DNA from: Bacillus sp. 2B10
GTDB lineage: Bacteria > Pseudomonadota > Alphaproteobacteria > Sphingomonadales > Sphingomonadaceae
Length of the DNA stretch: 64,000 nucleotides
Assembly: GCA_003946805.1 (NCBI GenBank)
Contig: RPSH01000005.1
Span: 1 to 64,000, forward strand
Direction of reading: 5' to 3'
A program made the position numbers and the translations under genes. The notes under the pieces are model-generated. The model saw only the letters and a program-made list of their open reading frames with translations, had not been told where the DNA came from and did not search any database. Below, piece after piece: positions 1 through 9,050 of this stretch; position 1 is the first letter of the stretch, and each line of letters starts with the position of its first letter.

Positions 1-2
1 CT

Positions 3-512
3 CCTCCCCCCCCGCCGCCCGAACAGCCGCAGCCGCAGTCGCCGCCGCCGGTCGTGACGCCGCCGCCGATCGTCCGCACGCAGGCACCGCCGCCGGTGGT
101 GATCCAGTCGGTGACGACGCCGCCGCCGACGTACAACCCGGTGCCGATCGCTGCTCCGCCTGCGCCGCCCGCGCCTGCCGCTCCTCCTGCGCCTCCCGCG
201 CCGGTCATCAGCAAGGCCGCCGGTATCAAGGGCAATCCGGGTTCGTGGGTGACCGACGCCGACTATCCGGCGAGCGCGCTCAACGCCGGCGAGGAGGGCG
301 TCAGCGGTCTGACGTTCGAGGTGAACGCTGCCGGCAGGATCGAAAACTGCCGCGTGTCGTCCAGTTCGGGGTCGCCGACGCTCGATCGCACCGCCTGCCG
401 TCTGGTGACGTCGCGCGGTCGTTATACCCCCGCGCTCGATGCCGCAGGCAGGCCGACGTTTGGCGGCTCCAAGACGCTGCGCTTCACCTGGAAGCTGCCG
501 GCCGATCGGTAA
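3..512 (+). CDS. tonB: TonB energy-transducing protein, C-terminal part (cut by window edge)
   Basis: The frame is open to the left edge, so the N-terminal membrane anchor lies outside the window. The visible 169 residues are a proline-rich periplasmic spacer (runs of Pro with Gln, Val and Ala to about residue 70) followed by a TonB C-terminal domain from about residue 77 (GNPGSWVTDADYP to LRFTWKLPADR). TonB carries proton-motive energy from ExbB/ExbD to outer-membrane receptors such as the two in this window. The genes for ExbB and two ExbD proteins follow on the same strand, so this is one tonB-exbB-exbD-exbD operon. A GTG at 54 is internal and not the start. Confidence is high for the family. 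Confidence 0.9.
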   Translation, partial: PPPPPPEQPQPQSPPPVVTPPPIVRTQAPPPVVIQSVTTPPPTYNPVPIAAPPAPPAPAAPPAPPAPVISKAAGIKGNPGSWVTDADYPASALNAGEEGVSGLTFEVNAAGRIENCRVSSSSGSPTLDRTACRLVTSRGRYTPALDAAGRPTFGGSKTLRFTWKLPADR

Positions 513-524
513 CACCGGCGCCCT

Positions 525-544
525 CCGCGCCGCATGCGGCGCGG
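525..544 (+). repeat. 20-bp perfect palindrome between tonB and exbB
   Basis: CCGCGCCGCATGCGGCGCGG reads the same on both strands and can fold into a strong GC hairpin in the transcript. No U-tract follows, so it is not a classical terminator. It may act as a processing or attenuation hairpin between tonB and exbB. That role is inferred. Confidence 0.5.
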
Positions 545-598
545 GGCGGCCCGGGGCATTATTCTTCAAGAACGTATCAGCTCTAAGGAAACTATCCG

Positions 599-1393
599 AT
601 GCTCACCCCCATTCTTGCTGCCGGCGCCCCTGCCGGAGCTCCGAACTTCGGCTTCTGGGAAGCGCTTCAGCAGGGCGGCGCGATCGCGTTCGGCACGCTG
701 GGCATCCTGGTCATCATGTCGGTCGGCTCGTTCTACATCCTCTTCACCAAGCTGTTCGAACAGCAGAAGATCATGAACCAGGCGAAGCGCGTCCGCGCGA
801 CGTTCTGGCAGTCGAACTCGCTGCGCGAAGGCGCCGCCAAGCTCGACAAGAACTCGGCCTATCGCCAGATCGTCGACGACGGCCTCGCCGCGCAGGAACA
901 GCATGGCAAGCTGACCGATCCGGTCGAGGCGCATGACTGGCTGCACGGTTCGCTGGCGCGTTCGGAAGCATCGATCAACTCGAAGCTCAACGGCGGCCTC
1001 GCCTTCCTCGCGACCGTCGGCGCGACCTCGCCGTTCGTCGGTCTGTTCGGCACCGTGGTCGGCATCTACCGCGCGCTCGTGAAGATCGGCGCTGCCGGTC
1101 AGGCCGCGATCGGCGATGTCGCCGGCCCGGTCGGTGAAGCGCTCATCATGACCGCCATCGGTCTGGTCGTCGCGGTTCCGGCCGTGCTCGCCTACAACTG
1201 GCTGCAGCGCCGCAACAAGTCGATCTCGGAAGACCTGTCGGCCTTCTCGAACGACGTGCTCGGCTACCTCGCGTCGAACGGTGCGGTTCGTCCGGCCGTC
1301 GCGGCTCGCGGCCCGGCACCGGTTGCCAAGCCGGCAGTCGGCAGCACCACCGCCGGCCAGGCCGGCGGCGTGCCGACCGCACCGCGCGTCTGA
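599..1393 (+). CDS. exbB: ExbB/TolQ-type proton channel subunit
   Basis: This 264-residue inner-membrane protein belongs to the MotA/TolQ/ExbB family, the proton channel that energises TonB. Three membrane segments are visible: about residues 20-45 (GTLGILVIMSVGSFYILF), 128-160 (the conserved GATSPFVGLFGTVVGIYRAL stretch) and 175-200 (EALIMTAIGLVVAVPAVLA). The ATG at 599 follows AAGGAA at good spacing. The C-terminal tail is Ala/Pro/Gly-rich and probably disordered. The gene sits between tonB and two exbD genes, the usual stoichiometric partners. Length and motifs fit the family. Confidence 0.95.
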   Translation: MLTPILAAGAPAGAPNFGFWEALQQGGAIAFGTLGILVIMSVGSFYILFTKLFEQQKIMNQAKRVRATFWQSNSLREGAAKLDKNSAYRQIVDDGLAAQEQHGKLTDPVEAHDWLHGSLARSEASINSKLNGGLAFLATVGATSPFVGLFGTVVGIYRALVKIGAAGQAAIGDVAGPVGEALIMTAIGLVVAVPAVLAYNWLQRRNKSISEDLSAFSNDVLGYLASNGAVRPAVAARGPAPVAKPAVGSTTAGQAGGVPTAPRV

Positions 1394-1466
1394 GCATATG
1401 CTGACGCCGCCGGGGCCGTGACCGGTCCCGGCGGTTCGATTGAGTAGAAGTGGATAGGATAGCCTC

Positions 1467-1952
1467 ATGGCGATGAGTGTTGGCGGCGGCGGCGATGAAG
1501 CCCCCCTCTCGGACATCAATACCACGCCGCTCGTGGACGTCATGCTCGTGCTGCTGATCATCTTCCTGATCGCGGTTCCGGTCGTGGTCCAGCAGGTGAG
1601 CGGTCTCAAGGTCCCGAAGGTCGTGTTCGAACCGACGACGACCAAGCCCGAAAACGTCTCGTTGTCGGTGCAGGGCCTTGGCGGCGAATGCGCCGTGTAC
1701 TGGGGTCTGACCCGGGTGAACGCGGACGAACTGCGCACCCGCGCGGTCAAGAAGCTGGAAGATGAAGTCGCCCGTCAGGGTGGGCCGAACGCTCCGGGTC
1801 TCGAACTGCCCGAAGTGCATATCCGTGGCGACGTGAACACGCCGTACCGTTGCATCGGTGGTACCATCTACACGATGCAGTCGGCCGGGTTCACGAAGGT
1901 CGGGTTCATTTCCGAACCGGACCCCAATACCACGCCGCGCGCGCGTCAATAG
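1467..1952 (+). CDS. exbD: ExbD/TolR-type biopolymer transport protein (first copy)
   Basis: The 161-residue protein has a single N-terminal membrane helix (about residues 20-42) and a periplasmic domain. The helix starts with the conserved DINTTPLVDVMLVLL motif, in which Asp24 is the expected protonatable residue. It forms the proton channel complex with ExbB. The periplasmic part contains an ECAVYWG segment not shared with the next copy, so the two ExbD proteins have diverged. It is 12 nt upstream of the second exbD and in the same operon. Confidence 0.93.
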   Translation: MAMSVGGGGDEAPLSDINTTPLVDVMLVLLIIFLIAVPVVVQQVSGLKVPKVVFEPTTTKPENVSLSVQGLGGECAVYWGLTRVNADELRTRAVKKLEDEVARQGGPNAPGLELPEVHIRGDVNTPYRCIGGTIYTMQSAGFTKVGFISEPDPNTTPRARQ

Positions 1953-1964
1953 GAGTAGCCTGAC

Positions 1965-2393
1965 ATGGCAATGAGTGGTGGCGGTCGCGCAGACGACGAA
2001 CCGATGATGGACATGAACACGACGCCGTTGATCGACGTGCTGCTCGTGCTTTTGATCATGTTCATCATTACCATCCCGATCCAGAGCCACGCGGTAAAGG
2101 TCGACCTGCCGCAGCCGGACAACCGGCCGCCGCAGAATATCGACCCGCAAAAGAACAAGATTTCGATCAACGCGCAGGGCCAGACCTTCTGGAACGGCGC
2201 ACCGGTCGACGAGGTCACGCTGACCCAATATCTTGACCAAACCGTGGCAATGAGCCCGCAACCCGAACTCCACTTCCAACCCGATGCGACCGCGCGGTAC
2301 GAAGTGGTGGACGGCGTGCTGGCGATCATCAAGCGCGCGAACGTCACGAAGCTCGGCTTCGTCGGCAACGAGCAGTATCGCGCCGACTTCTGA
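1965..2393 (+). CDS. exbD: ExbD/TolR-type biopolymer transport protein (second copy)
   Basis: This 142-residue protein is a second ExbD with the same architecture: short cytosolic end, motif MNTTPLIDVLLVLLIMF with Asp24 as the likely proton carrier, then a periplasmic domain. The start is preceded by AGGAG. Two different ExbD proteins after one ExbB are common in Caulobacter/Xanthomonas/Sphingomonas-type TonB systems and may form a mixed channel. It is the last gene of the operon, and a strong terminator follows 35 bp after the stop. Confidence 0.93.
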   Translation: MAMSGGGRADDEPMMDMNTTPLIDVLLVLLIMFIITIPIQSHAVKVDLPQPDNRPPQNIDPQKNKISINAQGQTFWNGAPVDEVTLTQYLDQTVAMSPQPELHFQPDATARYEVVDGVLAIIKRANVTKLGFVGNEQYRADF

Positions 2394-2427
2394 TCGTTCT
2401 GTTCCGGACCGGCTTCGGCCGGTGAAG

Positions 2428-2455
2428 AGGGGTGGCTCCGGCCGCCCCTTTTTTT
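2428..2455 (+). terminator. Rho-independent terminator of the tonB-exbBD operon
   Basis: An 8-bp stem (AGGGGTGG with CCGCCCCT, one G-U pair), a six-base loop and a run of seven T residues lie just after the second exbD. This is the clearest terminator in the window. Confidence 0.9.
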
Positions 2456-2716
2456 GTGCCCGTATGCGGTACTCGGGCAGCGGTAGCCAACGCGGGGTAC
2501 TCGACCTGACGGGGCCCATGTCACCGTGTTTGGCGGCGGTGGTCGCGAGACAGCGTTCGATGGAGCGGCGGCTGACCCGGCGACGCATAAGACGGTTCTG
2601 CTCGACCATACGCGATCAACCAGCCCGTACGACGATACCCGTCAACGGTACTTGTCTAGTCGTCTTAAAAATGAAACATTGATGTCATCACGATGTAACA
2701 AACAGGAAATGATGTC

Positions 2717-3088
2717 ATGCGAATCGGAACGATGGCACTGCTTGGCTCGGCGCTGGCGGTGATGGGGATCGCCACCAGCACGAACGCCCAGGATGCGCAG
2801 TACGCTCATGCCGCGATCACGGCAGGGCACCTGACCTCCGCCGAACGCAGCCTCGAGCGCGAGACGCGCGCCGGTAGCCGCGAGCCGGAAGTGTTGCTGA
2901 ACCTTGCCGCCGTCTATGCGATGACGCAGCGCCCCGATGCGGCGCGCGATCTGTACGCCAAGGTGCTGGCGGGCAAGGACGTCTCGATGGCGATGCCCTC
3001 GGCGCAGATCGCCAGCGCGCATGACGTGGCGCGGCGCGGACTGCAGATGCTGGATCGCCCGGCAACGATGCAGCTTACGTCGCGCTGA
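2717..3088 (+). CDS. Small exported TPR-like protein of unknown function
   Basis: The 123-residue product starts with a clear signal peptide (about residues 1-24, ending TNAQDA). Residues 38-85 form two amphipathic helices (HLTSAERSLERETRAG, then PEVLLNLAAVYAMTQRPDAARDLYAKVLA) with the A/L/Y pattern of a tetratricopeptide repeat. It is therefore probably a periplasmic adaptor-like protein. The start follows CAGGAA at about 9 nt. The upstream stretch 2650-2716 is clearly AT-richer than its surroundings, suggesting an own promoter, and it contains GATGTCAT twice. I do not recognise a specific family. It is separated from the exb operon by the terminator. Confidence 0.75.
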   Translation: MRIGTMALLGSALAVMGIATSTNAQDAQYAHAAITAGHLTSAERSLERETRAGSREPEVLLNLAAVYAMTQRPDAARDLYAKVLAGKDVSMAMPSAQIASAHDVARRGLQMLDRPATMQLTSR

Positions 3089-3437
3089 TGCGAAGTCCGG
3101 TCCGGTGACGTCGATAACGTCGCCGGACGGCCTGCGACCGGACCCGGTACGCGATAGAGCGCGTGAGTATGCGAACGAAGCCGGTTCGGCCAGTAATTTG
3201 GAAGGATGCCGCGCCTCTTGGGGCCTGCGACTTTTTCGGGGCGCTGCCTAAGGCCAGACTGAGGCTGTCGATGTGGGACCAGTCGGCATTCAGCGTCGCC
3301 GCACGGACCCATAGGTATTTGTGATCGATCCTGCGCTTTTGCCGTTACCCGGGCTCGATCCGGCCTCCTGCTTCCCCATGATCGCAGCAAGAAGCGGGAC
3401 CCCGGACCTGTTCGAGACCTCTGCGAAAGCCCTCAAT

Positions 3438-3531
3438 CCGTATCCCGGCGAAGGCCGGAGCCCAGTTGGGGGGCATTGGCAAGATACGGAAAAGCCTTTC
3501 CAACTGGACCCCGGCCTTCGCCGAGGTACGG
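3438..3531. repeat. Intergenic palindromic repeat, family A (copy 1)
   Basis: Two 32-bp arms (3438-3469 and 3500-3531) are reverse complements with about four mismatches, with the core GGCGAAGGCCGG. The same arms recur at 37862-37954. The rest of the 631-bp gap 3089-3719 shows no convincing gene: short open frames there lack ribosome sites and normal codon use. Confidence 0.85.
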
Positions 3532-3719
3532 TGAGGAACTGGCTCTGTTAGAGACGTTCGCAGAGGTTTCGGTCAAGCCCGGGGTGACCGCGTGCGCGTG
3601 AACGCCGATGCGTCCCGATTTTCAGTCAGATAATAGCCTGACGCCATAGCTGATATGCCGACGGCGCAGCGCGATCGGCCCACCCTTGTCGGCGAGCCGA
3701 TCGCGCAAAGGGACGCTTC

Positions 3720-6128
3720 CTAGCGAACGGTCAACGTCGCCGTCTTCAACTGCACCGAGCTGTTGCCCGCGGAGATGGTGAACGTGCCCGGTTCGACTAC
3801 CCGTTGCATGTCGACGTTCCAGAAGGCGAGATCGGCGGGCTTCAGATCGAAGGTGACCGTCCGCCGTTCACCGGCTTTCAGCGAGACGCGCTGGAAATGC
3901 TTGAGTTCGAGGACCGGGCGGGTGACGCTGGCTTCGTCGTCATGGACGTAGAGCTGGACGACCTCGTCACCCGCACGGCGGCCGGTATTGGCGACGTCGA
4001 CCGATACGCGCACGCTCTCGTCGCGGCCGATCGTCGTCTTGCCCAGACGCGGCGCGCCGACCGTGAAGCTGGTGTACGACAGGCCATAGCCGAACGGATA
4101 AAGCGGGGCGGTGCTGTCGAAGAGGTAGCCACGGCGCGAGGTCGGTTTGTGGTTGTAGAAGATCGGCAACTGCCCCTCGCTGCGCGGCACCGATACCGGC
4201 AGCTTGCCGCCCGGATTGGCGCGGCCGAGCACGACATCGGCGACGGCATTGCCGGTTTCCTGCCCGAGATACCAACCCTCGACGATCGCCGGTGCGGTCG
4301 CGTCGATATAGGTCGCGGCGAGCGGGCCACCGTTCAGCAGTACGACCACCACCGGCTTGCCGGTCGCGAACAGGCGGCGGGCGAGCTCGTTCTGCTCGCC
4401 GATCAGGTCGAGCGTCTGCCGGTCCCCCAGATGGGCGTCGGCCCAGGCTTCACGGCTGAGCTGTTCGTTCTGTCCCAGCACCAGCAGGATGGTGTCGGCC
4501 TGCGCCGCCTTGGCGACGGCTTCCTCGATCAGCGGTGCGTTCTCGGCGGGCGGGACCAGTTCGACCTTGTCGGCGGCCCATTGGCGGCTGCGGGTCAGGC
4601 GGACCCCTTCGGCATAGTCGACCGAAAAGCGGCCGGCGGCGGCCTGTTGCATTCCCTCCAGCACGCTGACGACGTGTTTCGGCACGTCGGAATAGCCGCC
4701 GATCGGAGTGTCGCGGGCATGGGTACCGACGACCAGCATCCGGCCGACCCTGGCCGGGTCGAGCGGCAGGAGGTTGTTCCGGTTCTTGAGCAGCACCATC
4801 GAACGGATCGCGGCTTCGCGGGCCAGCGCGATCGCGTCCGGCGTCGCGGTCTTCGCCTCGGCGGTGCGGGCATCGGCATAGGGGTTCTCGAACAGCCCCA
4901 TCTGGAATTTCATGGTCAGGATGCGGCGGACGGCATTGTCGACCTGCGCCTGCGGGACCTGCCCCGACTTGACCATCTGCGCCAGCGTCGACCAGCCCTC
5001 GGCGTCGGGCAGTTCCATGTCGACACCGGCGTCGAGCGCCCGGCGCCCGGCGGCGGCCATGTCGGTGCCGTACAGCTTGTGGCGGGTATTCAACTCCTTG
5101 ATCGCGAAATAGTCGCTAACGACCGAGCCCTTATACCCCCATTCGCGGCGCAGCACGTCGTCGAGCAGCCATTTGTTGGCGTGGCTGGGGATGCCGTCGA
5201 TCTCGTTGTACGACGCCATCACTGCCTGCACCGGCAGTTCCTTGACCGCGCGTTCGAACGGCGGGAAGAAATTCTCGCGCAGCGTGCGTTCGGAGATATT
5301 GGCCGGGCCAACATTGGTGCCGTTTTCGGGCTGGCCATGGCCGGTCATGTGCTTGAGCGTGACCATGACCTTGGTCGGGCCAAGGGGCAGGGTCGTCCCC
5401 TGGAACCCGCGGATCGCCCCGAGTCCCATCTCGCCGACCAAATGCGGGTCTTCGCCATAGGTCTCCTCGATCCGGCCCCAGCGCGGATCGCGCGCGACGT
5501 CGACGACCGGGGCTAGGGCGAGGTTCGCGCCGCGGGCACGCATCTCGCGCGCCGCCACGCCGAACACCCGCTCGACCAGCGCCGGGTCCCACGAAGAGGC
5601 CAGCGCGATCGATTGCGGGAAGCTGGTCGCGCCGCGCGCGACATAGCCGTGCAGCGCCTCTTCATGCATGATCATCGGGATGCCGAGCCGGGTCTGTTCG
5701 ACTGCCCAGCGCTGCGCCGCGTTGACATAGTCGGCGGTTTCCCGCGCGGTGCGGTTGACGGCATCGGCCGCGACGCCCGCCGCATTGTTGCTGACGGTGA
5801 CGCCGCGCTTGTCCGATGGGCGGGTAATCTGCCCCAGACCGTCGGGAAAGGCGCGCGCGGCCTTTGCGGCGGAGAAATTGCCCTGCGCGTCCTGGATATC
5901 GCCTTTCTTTTCCCAGATGCCGATCATCTGCGCGACCTTTTCCTCCAGCGTCATACGCCGCAGCAGGTCCTCGACCCGCGCCGAGACGGGCTGCGACGCG
6001 TCCTTGTAGAGCATTGGTTCGGCAGCGGCGGGGCGGGTCGGCCGGGTCTGTGCGATGACGGTCCCGGTGGCGGTGGTCGCCAACAGGCAGGCGAGCGCAA
6101 GGCGAACGGGTCTGGACGCTAGGGTCAC
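3720..6128 (-). CDS. Exported GH3 beta-glycosidase (beta-glucosidase or beta-xylosidase)
   Basis: This glycoside hydrolase family 3 enzyme should remove glucose or xylose from the non-reducing end of beta-linked oligosaccharides in the periplasm. I place the start at a GTG (6128) behind GGGAGAG. This gives 802 residues and a signal peptide of about 27 residues ending VIAQ. A GTG at 6170 would add 14 residues. Order: GH3 N-terminal barrel with EEALHG, KHMTGHG and VVSDYF (Asp about 339 is the expected nucleophile), a C-terminal alpha/beta domain, and a fibronectin-III-like end domain. It is divergent from a LacI-family gene with a shared operator and lies beside xylose catabolic genes. A role in releasing xylose is therefore likely but inferred. 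BglX-type glucosidase is the alternative. Confidence 0.9.
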   Translation of the reverse strand: MTLASRPVRLALACLLATTATGTVIAQTRPTRPAAAEPMLYKDASQPVSARVEDLLRRMTLEEKVAQMIGIWEKKGDIQDAQGNFSAAKAARAFPDGLGQITRPSDKRGVTVSNNAAGVAADAVNRTARETADYVNAAQRWAVEQTRLGIPMIMHEEALHGYVARGATSFPQSIALASSWDPALVERVFGVAAREMRARGANLALAPVVDVARDPRWGRIEETYGEDPHLVGEMGLGAIRGFQGTTLPLGPTKVMVTLKHMTGHGQPENGTNVGPANISERTLRENFFPPFERAVKELPVQAVMASYNEIDGIPSHANKWLLDDVLRREWGYKGSVVSDYFAIKELNTRHKLYGTDMAAAGRRALDAGVDMELPDAEGWSTLAQMVKSGQVPQAQVDNAVRRILTMKFQMGLFENPYADARTAEAKTATPDAIALAREAAIRSMVLLKNRNNLLPLDPARVGRMLVVGTHARDTPIGGYSDVPKHVVSVLEGMQQAAAGRFSVDYAEGVRLTRSRQWAADKVELVPPAENAPLIEEAVAKAAQADTILLVLGQNEQLSREAWADAHLGDRQTLDLIGEQNELARRLFATGKPVVVVLLNGGPLAATYIDATAPAIVEGWYLGQETGNAVADVVLGRANPGGKLPVSVPRSEGQLPIFYNHKPTSRRGYLFDSTAPLYPFGYGLSYTSFTVGAPRLGKTTIGRDESVRVSVDVANTGRRAGDEVVQLYVHDDEASVTRPVLELKHFQRVSLKAGERRTVTFDLKPADLAFWNVDMQRVVEPGTFTISAGNSSVQLKTATLTVR

Positions 6129-6177
6129 GATCTCTCTCCCAGGACTTTCGGCATCCGGCAGTGCCGTCACCGACTAT

Positions 6178-6191
6178 TGGTAGCGCTATCA
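6178..6191. promoter_or_regulatory. LacI-family operator between GH3 and regulator genes
   Basis: TGGTAGCGCTATCA is a 14-bp palindrome with one mismatched pair and a TAGCGCTA core, typical of LacI-family operators. It lies 50 bp upstream of the GH3 start and about 95 bp upstream of the divergent regulator. A related site is at 7582-7595. From memory it resembles operators of the Caulobacter xylose repressor. Confidence 0.7.
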
Positions 6192-6285
6192 GCTATCGGG
6201 CGGCGGACGGTCCGTCAACCGATCGCACGTTTGCAATCGCGACGGGTGCGCCATAATCAGCATCGTGAAGGAGCCGTCACGATCC

Positions 6286-7362
6286 ATGGAAAAGCCCAGT
6301 CGCCGCAGCGGTGGCAACGTCACCATACAGGACGTCGCCCGTACCGCCGGAGTATCGGCGATGACCGTGTCGCGGGTCGTCAATGGCGGCGCCAATGTGC
6401 GCCAGTCGACGCGCGAGGCGGTGACGGCGGCGATCGCGCAGCTGAACTATTCGCCCAACAGCGCGGCGCGCAGTCTGGCGGCGGGGGAGGCGGCGCAGAT
6501 CGGGCTGCTCTATGCCAACCCCTCCATGGCCTATCTGTCGAACTTCCTGATCGGCGCGCTGGAGGGCGCGCGTAAGGTCGGCTGCCACCTCGTCCTCGAA
6601 CCGTGCGAGGGCGATGGGCCCGACGCCCAGGCCGAAGCGGCGCGGCGGTTCGCCTCGACGCCGGTGCAGGGCGTCATCCTGCCGCCGCCGCTGTCGGATG
6701 CGCAGGCGGTGCAGGCCGAACTGGATGCGGCGGGCACGCCGTCGGTCGCCGTCGCGGTGGGGGGCGCGCAGCCGGGCCGTGCGTCGGTGCGGATCGACGA
6801 CTTCGCCGCAGCGCGGGCGATGACCGATCACCTGCTCGCGCTGGGACATCGCCGTATCGGCTTCGTGCGCGGCAACCCCAACAACGGCGCCAGCATCGAG
6901 CGGTGGCGCGGGTTCGTCGCGGCGATCGAGGCCGCCGGGCTGGACGCTGACGACATGCCGGTCGAACAGGGACTGTTCACCTATCGATCGGGGATCGACG
7001 CCGCCGAACGGCTGATCGATCGCGCGGATCGGCCGACCGCGATCTTCGCCAGCAACGACGACATGGCCGCCGCCGCGATCAGCGTGGCGCATCGCCGCGG
7101 ACTGCACGTGCCGGAAGACGTCAGCATCGTCGGGTTCGACGATACGTCGCTGGCGACCACCACCTGGCCGGAGATCACGACGATTCGCCAGCCGATCGCG
7201 GCCATGGCCGAAACCGCGGTCGAGATGCTGCTGGGGCGCATCCGGGATCGCCGGGCGGGGGTGAACGACGGCGACGGCGACGACCGGGTCCTTGCCCATG
7301 AACTGGTCCTGCGCGAATCGTCGGGGCCGGCACCGACGAAGGCCGTCCGCGGCAAGGGCTGA
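6286..7362 (+). CDS. LacI-family transcriptional regulator, probably of xylose genes
   Basis: The 358-residue regulator has an N-terminal helix-turn-helix (VTIQDVARTAGVSAMTVSRV, about residues 12-32), hinge helix (YSPNSAARSLA) and a periplasmic-binding-protein-like sensor domain ending in the usual dimer region. I prefer the ATG at 6286 after AAGGAG over a GTG at 6265. It is divergent from the GH3 gene and upstream of the xylose transporter and xylDXBC. TAGCGCTA-type sites occur in both control regions, which fits a local repressor responding to xylose or a derivative. The ligand is inferred, not seen. Confidence 0.88.
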   Translation: MEKPSRRSGGNVTIQDVARTAGVSAMTVSRVVNGGANVRQSTREAVTAAIAQLNYSPNSAARSLAAGEAAQIGLLYANPSMAYLSNFLIGALEGARKVGCHLVLEPCEGDGPDAQAEAARRFASTPVQGVILPPPLSDAQAVQAELDAAGTPSVAVAVGGAQPGRASVRIDDFAAARAMTDHLLALGHRRIGFVRGNPNNGASIERWRGFVAAIEAAGLDADDMPVEQGLFTYRSGIDAAERLIDRADRPTAIFASNDDMAAAAISVAHRRGLHVPEDVSIVGFDDTSLATTTWPEITTIRQPIAAMAETAVEMLLGRIRDRRAGVNDGDGDDRVLAHELVLRESSGPAPTKAVRGKG

Positions 7363-7385
7363 ATGCACCCGCAGCGCGACGGCCG

Positions 7386-7466
7386 TGTTATCCCGGCGAA
7401 GGCTGATCGCGCACTGGCACCACACCGCAGGAACCGCTGGAGGCCCCAGCCCTTGCCGAGGTGACG
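7386..7466. repeat. Degenerate intergenic palindromic repeat (family A-like)
   Basis: An arm with GTTATCCCGGCGAAGGCTG and a partly complementary arm GGCCCCAGCCCTTGCCGAGG flank a spacer. The cores match the better-preserved copy at 61389-61473. It lies between the LacI-type regulator and the transporter promoter. Confidence 0.6.
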
Positions 7467-7581
7467 TTCTCGGGCAGAGGGATCAAACGCTGACCGCTTG
7501 AGCATGGATCGCTGTGCGCTTATACGAAAACCCTTCGCACCGATGTCGGCGGCGCTTGCATTTATCTTAACAATTCGCCAC

Positions 7582-7595
7582 CGTTACCGCTAACA
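7582..7595. promoter_or_regulatory. Second xylose-type operator, upstream of the transporter
   Basis: CGTTACCGCTAACA matches TGTTAGCGCTAACA at 12 of 14 positions and resembles the site at 6178-6191. It sits about 40 bp before the transporter start, just after AT-rich promoter-like sequence (TTGCATTTATCTTAACAATT, 7557-7576). Regulation by the neighbouring LacI protein is inferred. Confidence 0.55.
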
Positions 7596-7633
7596 CGCCG
7601 CTTTGGACGGCCGTGAACTGGGAGTGGATGGGG

Positions 7634-9043
7634 ATGACACAGGCGAGCGGGGAGCGCGTGAACATCGCGCTTGTCATCGCCATCGTCGCGGTGGCGACGA
7701 TCGGCGGTTTGCTGTTCGGATATGACAGCGGTGCGGTGAACGGCACGCAGGAAGGGCTGAAGACCGCGTTCGGACTGAGCGAGGCGGGGCTGGGTTTCAC
7801 GGTCGGCTCGCTGCTGATCGGCTGCTTCGTCGGCGCGTTCCTGGCGGGCAAGCTGGCCGATGCGATGGGCCGCCGCAAGGTGATGATGCTCGCCGCGGTG
7901 CTGTTCCTGATCGGCGCGCTGATCCAGGGGTTCAGCCATGTCCAGGCGGTGTTCGTCATCGCCCGGTTCATGGGCGGCATGGCGGTCGGCGCGGCATCGG
8001 TGCTGTCGCCCGCCTACATTTCCGAAGTCGCTCCCGCCAACATCCGCGGGCGGATGACCACCATCCAGCAGATCATGATTATCAGCGGTCTGACCGCCGC
8101 GTTCGTCGTGAACTATTACCTCGCCAATGCCGCGGGTGCCTCCACTTCGATCTGGTGGGGCGGCTATGAGGCGTGGCGCTGGATGTACTGGATGCAGGCC
8201 ATTCCGGCGGCCGTGTTCCTCGTCGCGTTGCTCTTCATTCCCGAAAGCCCGCGCTATCTGGTGCAGAAAGGGCGTATCGACGAAGCGCGGATCGTGCTGA
8301 CCCGCCTGTTCGGGCCGTCCGCCGCCGCGACCAAGGTTCGCGATATCGAGGCATCGTTCAGCAAGGACCACAAGCCGGCGCTGCGCGACATCATGGACCC
8401 GGTGAAGGGCGGCATCCGCCCGATCGTGTGGGCCGGGCTTCTGCTGGCGGTGTTCCAGCAGCTGGTCGGCATCAACGTGATCTTCTATTACGGCGCGACG
8501 TTGTGGCAGCTGGCCGGCTTTACCGAGGACCAGTCGCTGCAGATCAACATCCTGTCGGGTGTCGTGTCGATCGCGGCGTGCTTCGTCACCATCGCGCTGG
8601 TCGACCGGATCGGGCGCAAGCCGCTGCTGCTGATCGGGTCGGCGGGCATGGCGGTGACGCTGTGGGCGCTGGTCTATTGCTTCCACAACGGCACGCTTGA
8701 CGCGGCGGGGCAGCTGCAGCTGTCGCCGCAGCTCGGCACGCTCGCGCTGTGGGCGGCGAACCTGTACGTCGTGTTCTTCAACGTCAGCTGGGGCCCGATC
8801 ATGTGGGTCATGCTGGGCGAGATGTTCCCGAACCAGATGCGCGGATCGGCGCTGGCCGTGTGCGGTTTCGCCCAGTGGTTCGCCAACTACCTGATCGCGC
8901 AGAGCTTCCCGATCATGGCGGCGGGCCTCGGCCTGACGATCACCTACAGCTTCTATGGCGCCTGCGCCGTCGTCAGCTTCTTCCTCGTCCAGAAGTTCAT
9001 TCGCGAGACGAAGGGCAAGGAGCTGGAGGACATGCAGGGCTGA
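7634..9043 (+). CDS. Sugar porter (MFS), probably D-xylose:proton symporter
   Basis: A 469-residue inner-membrane protein of the MFS sugar porter family with about 12 membrane segments. Family signatures are visible: GGLLFGYDSGAVNG in the first helix, the loop motif GRRKVMM, PESPRYLVQKGR before the central loop, QQLVGINVIFYYG in helix 7 and DRIGRKPLL. The ATG at 7634 has GGGAG at proper distance; GTG 7613 and ATG 7628 are less likely. It is the first gene of the xylose operon. Xylose is the most probable substrate by context, though related porters also carry glucose, galactose or arabinose. Confidence 0.88.
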   Translation: MTQASGERVNIALVIAIVAVATIGGLLFGYDSGAVNGTQEGLKTAFGLSEAGLGFTVGSLLIGCFVGAFLAGKLADAMGRRKVMMLAAVLFLIGALIQGFSHVQAVFVIARFMGGMAVGAASVLSPAYISEVAPANIRGRMTTIQQIMIISGLTAAFVVNYYLANAAGASTSIWWGGYEAWRWMYWMQAIPAAVFLVALLFIPESPRYLVQKGRIDEARIVLTRLFGPSAAATKVRDIEASFSKDHKPALRDIMDPVKGGIRPIVWAGLLLAVFQQLVGINVIFYYGATLWQLAGFTEDQSLQINILSGVVSIAACFVTIALVDRIGRKPLLLIGSAGMAVTLWALVYCFHNGTLDAAGQLQLSPQLGTLALWAANLYVVFFNVSWGPIMWVMLGEMFPNQMRGSALAVCGFAQWFANYLIAQSFPIMAAGLGLTITYSFYGACAVVSFFLVQKFIRETKGKELEDMQG

Positions 9044-9050
9044 CCCGACG

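Noticed and set aside
2526..2762. A small open frame before the exported TPR-like protein
   Set aside because: It overlaps the promoter-like AT-rich stretch, lacks a ribosome site and resembles no protein.
3321..3551. A small open frame in the 3089-3719 gap
   Set aside because: Half of it is the translation of the family A palindrome (PYPGEGRSPVGG), a common false gene in sphingomonads.
3804..5516. A 570-codon plus-strand open frame
   Set aside because: Antisense to the GH3 glycosidase. No start signal or domain.
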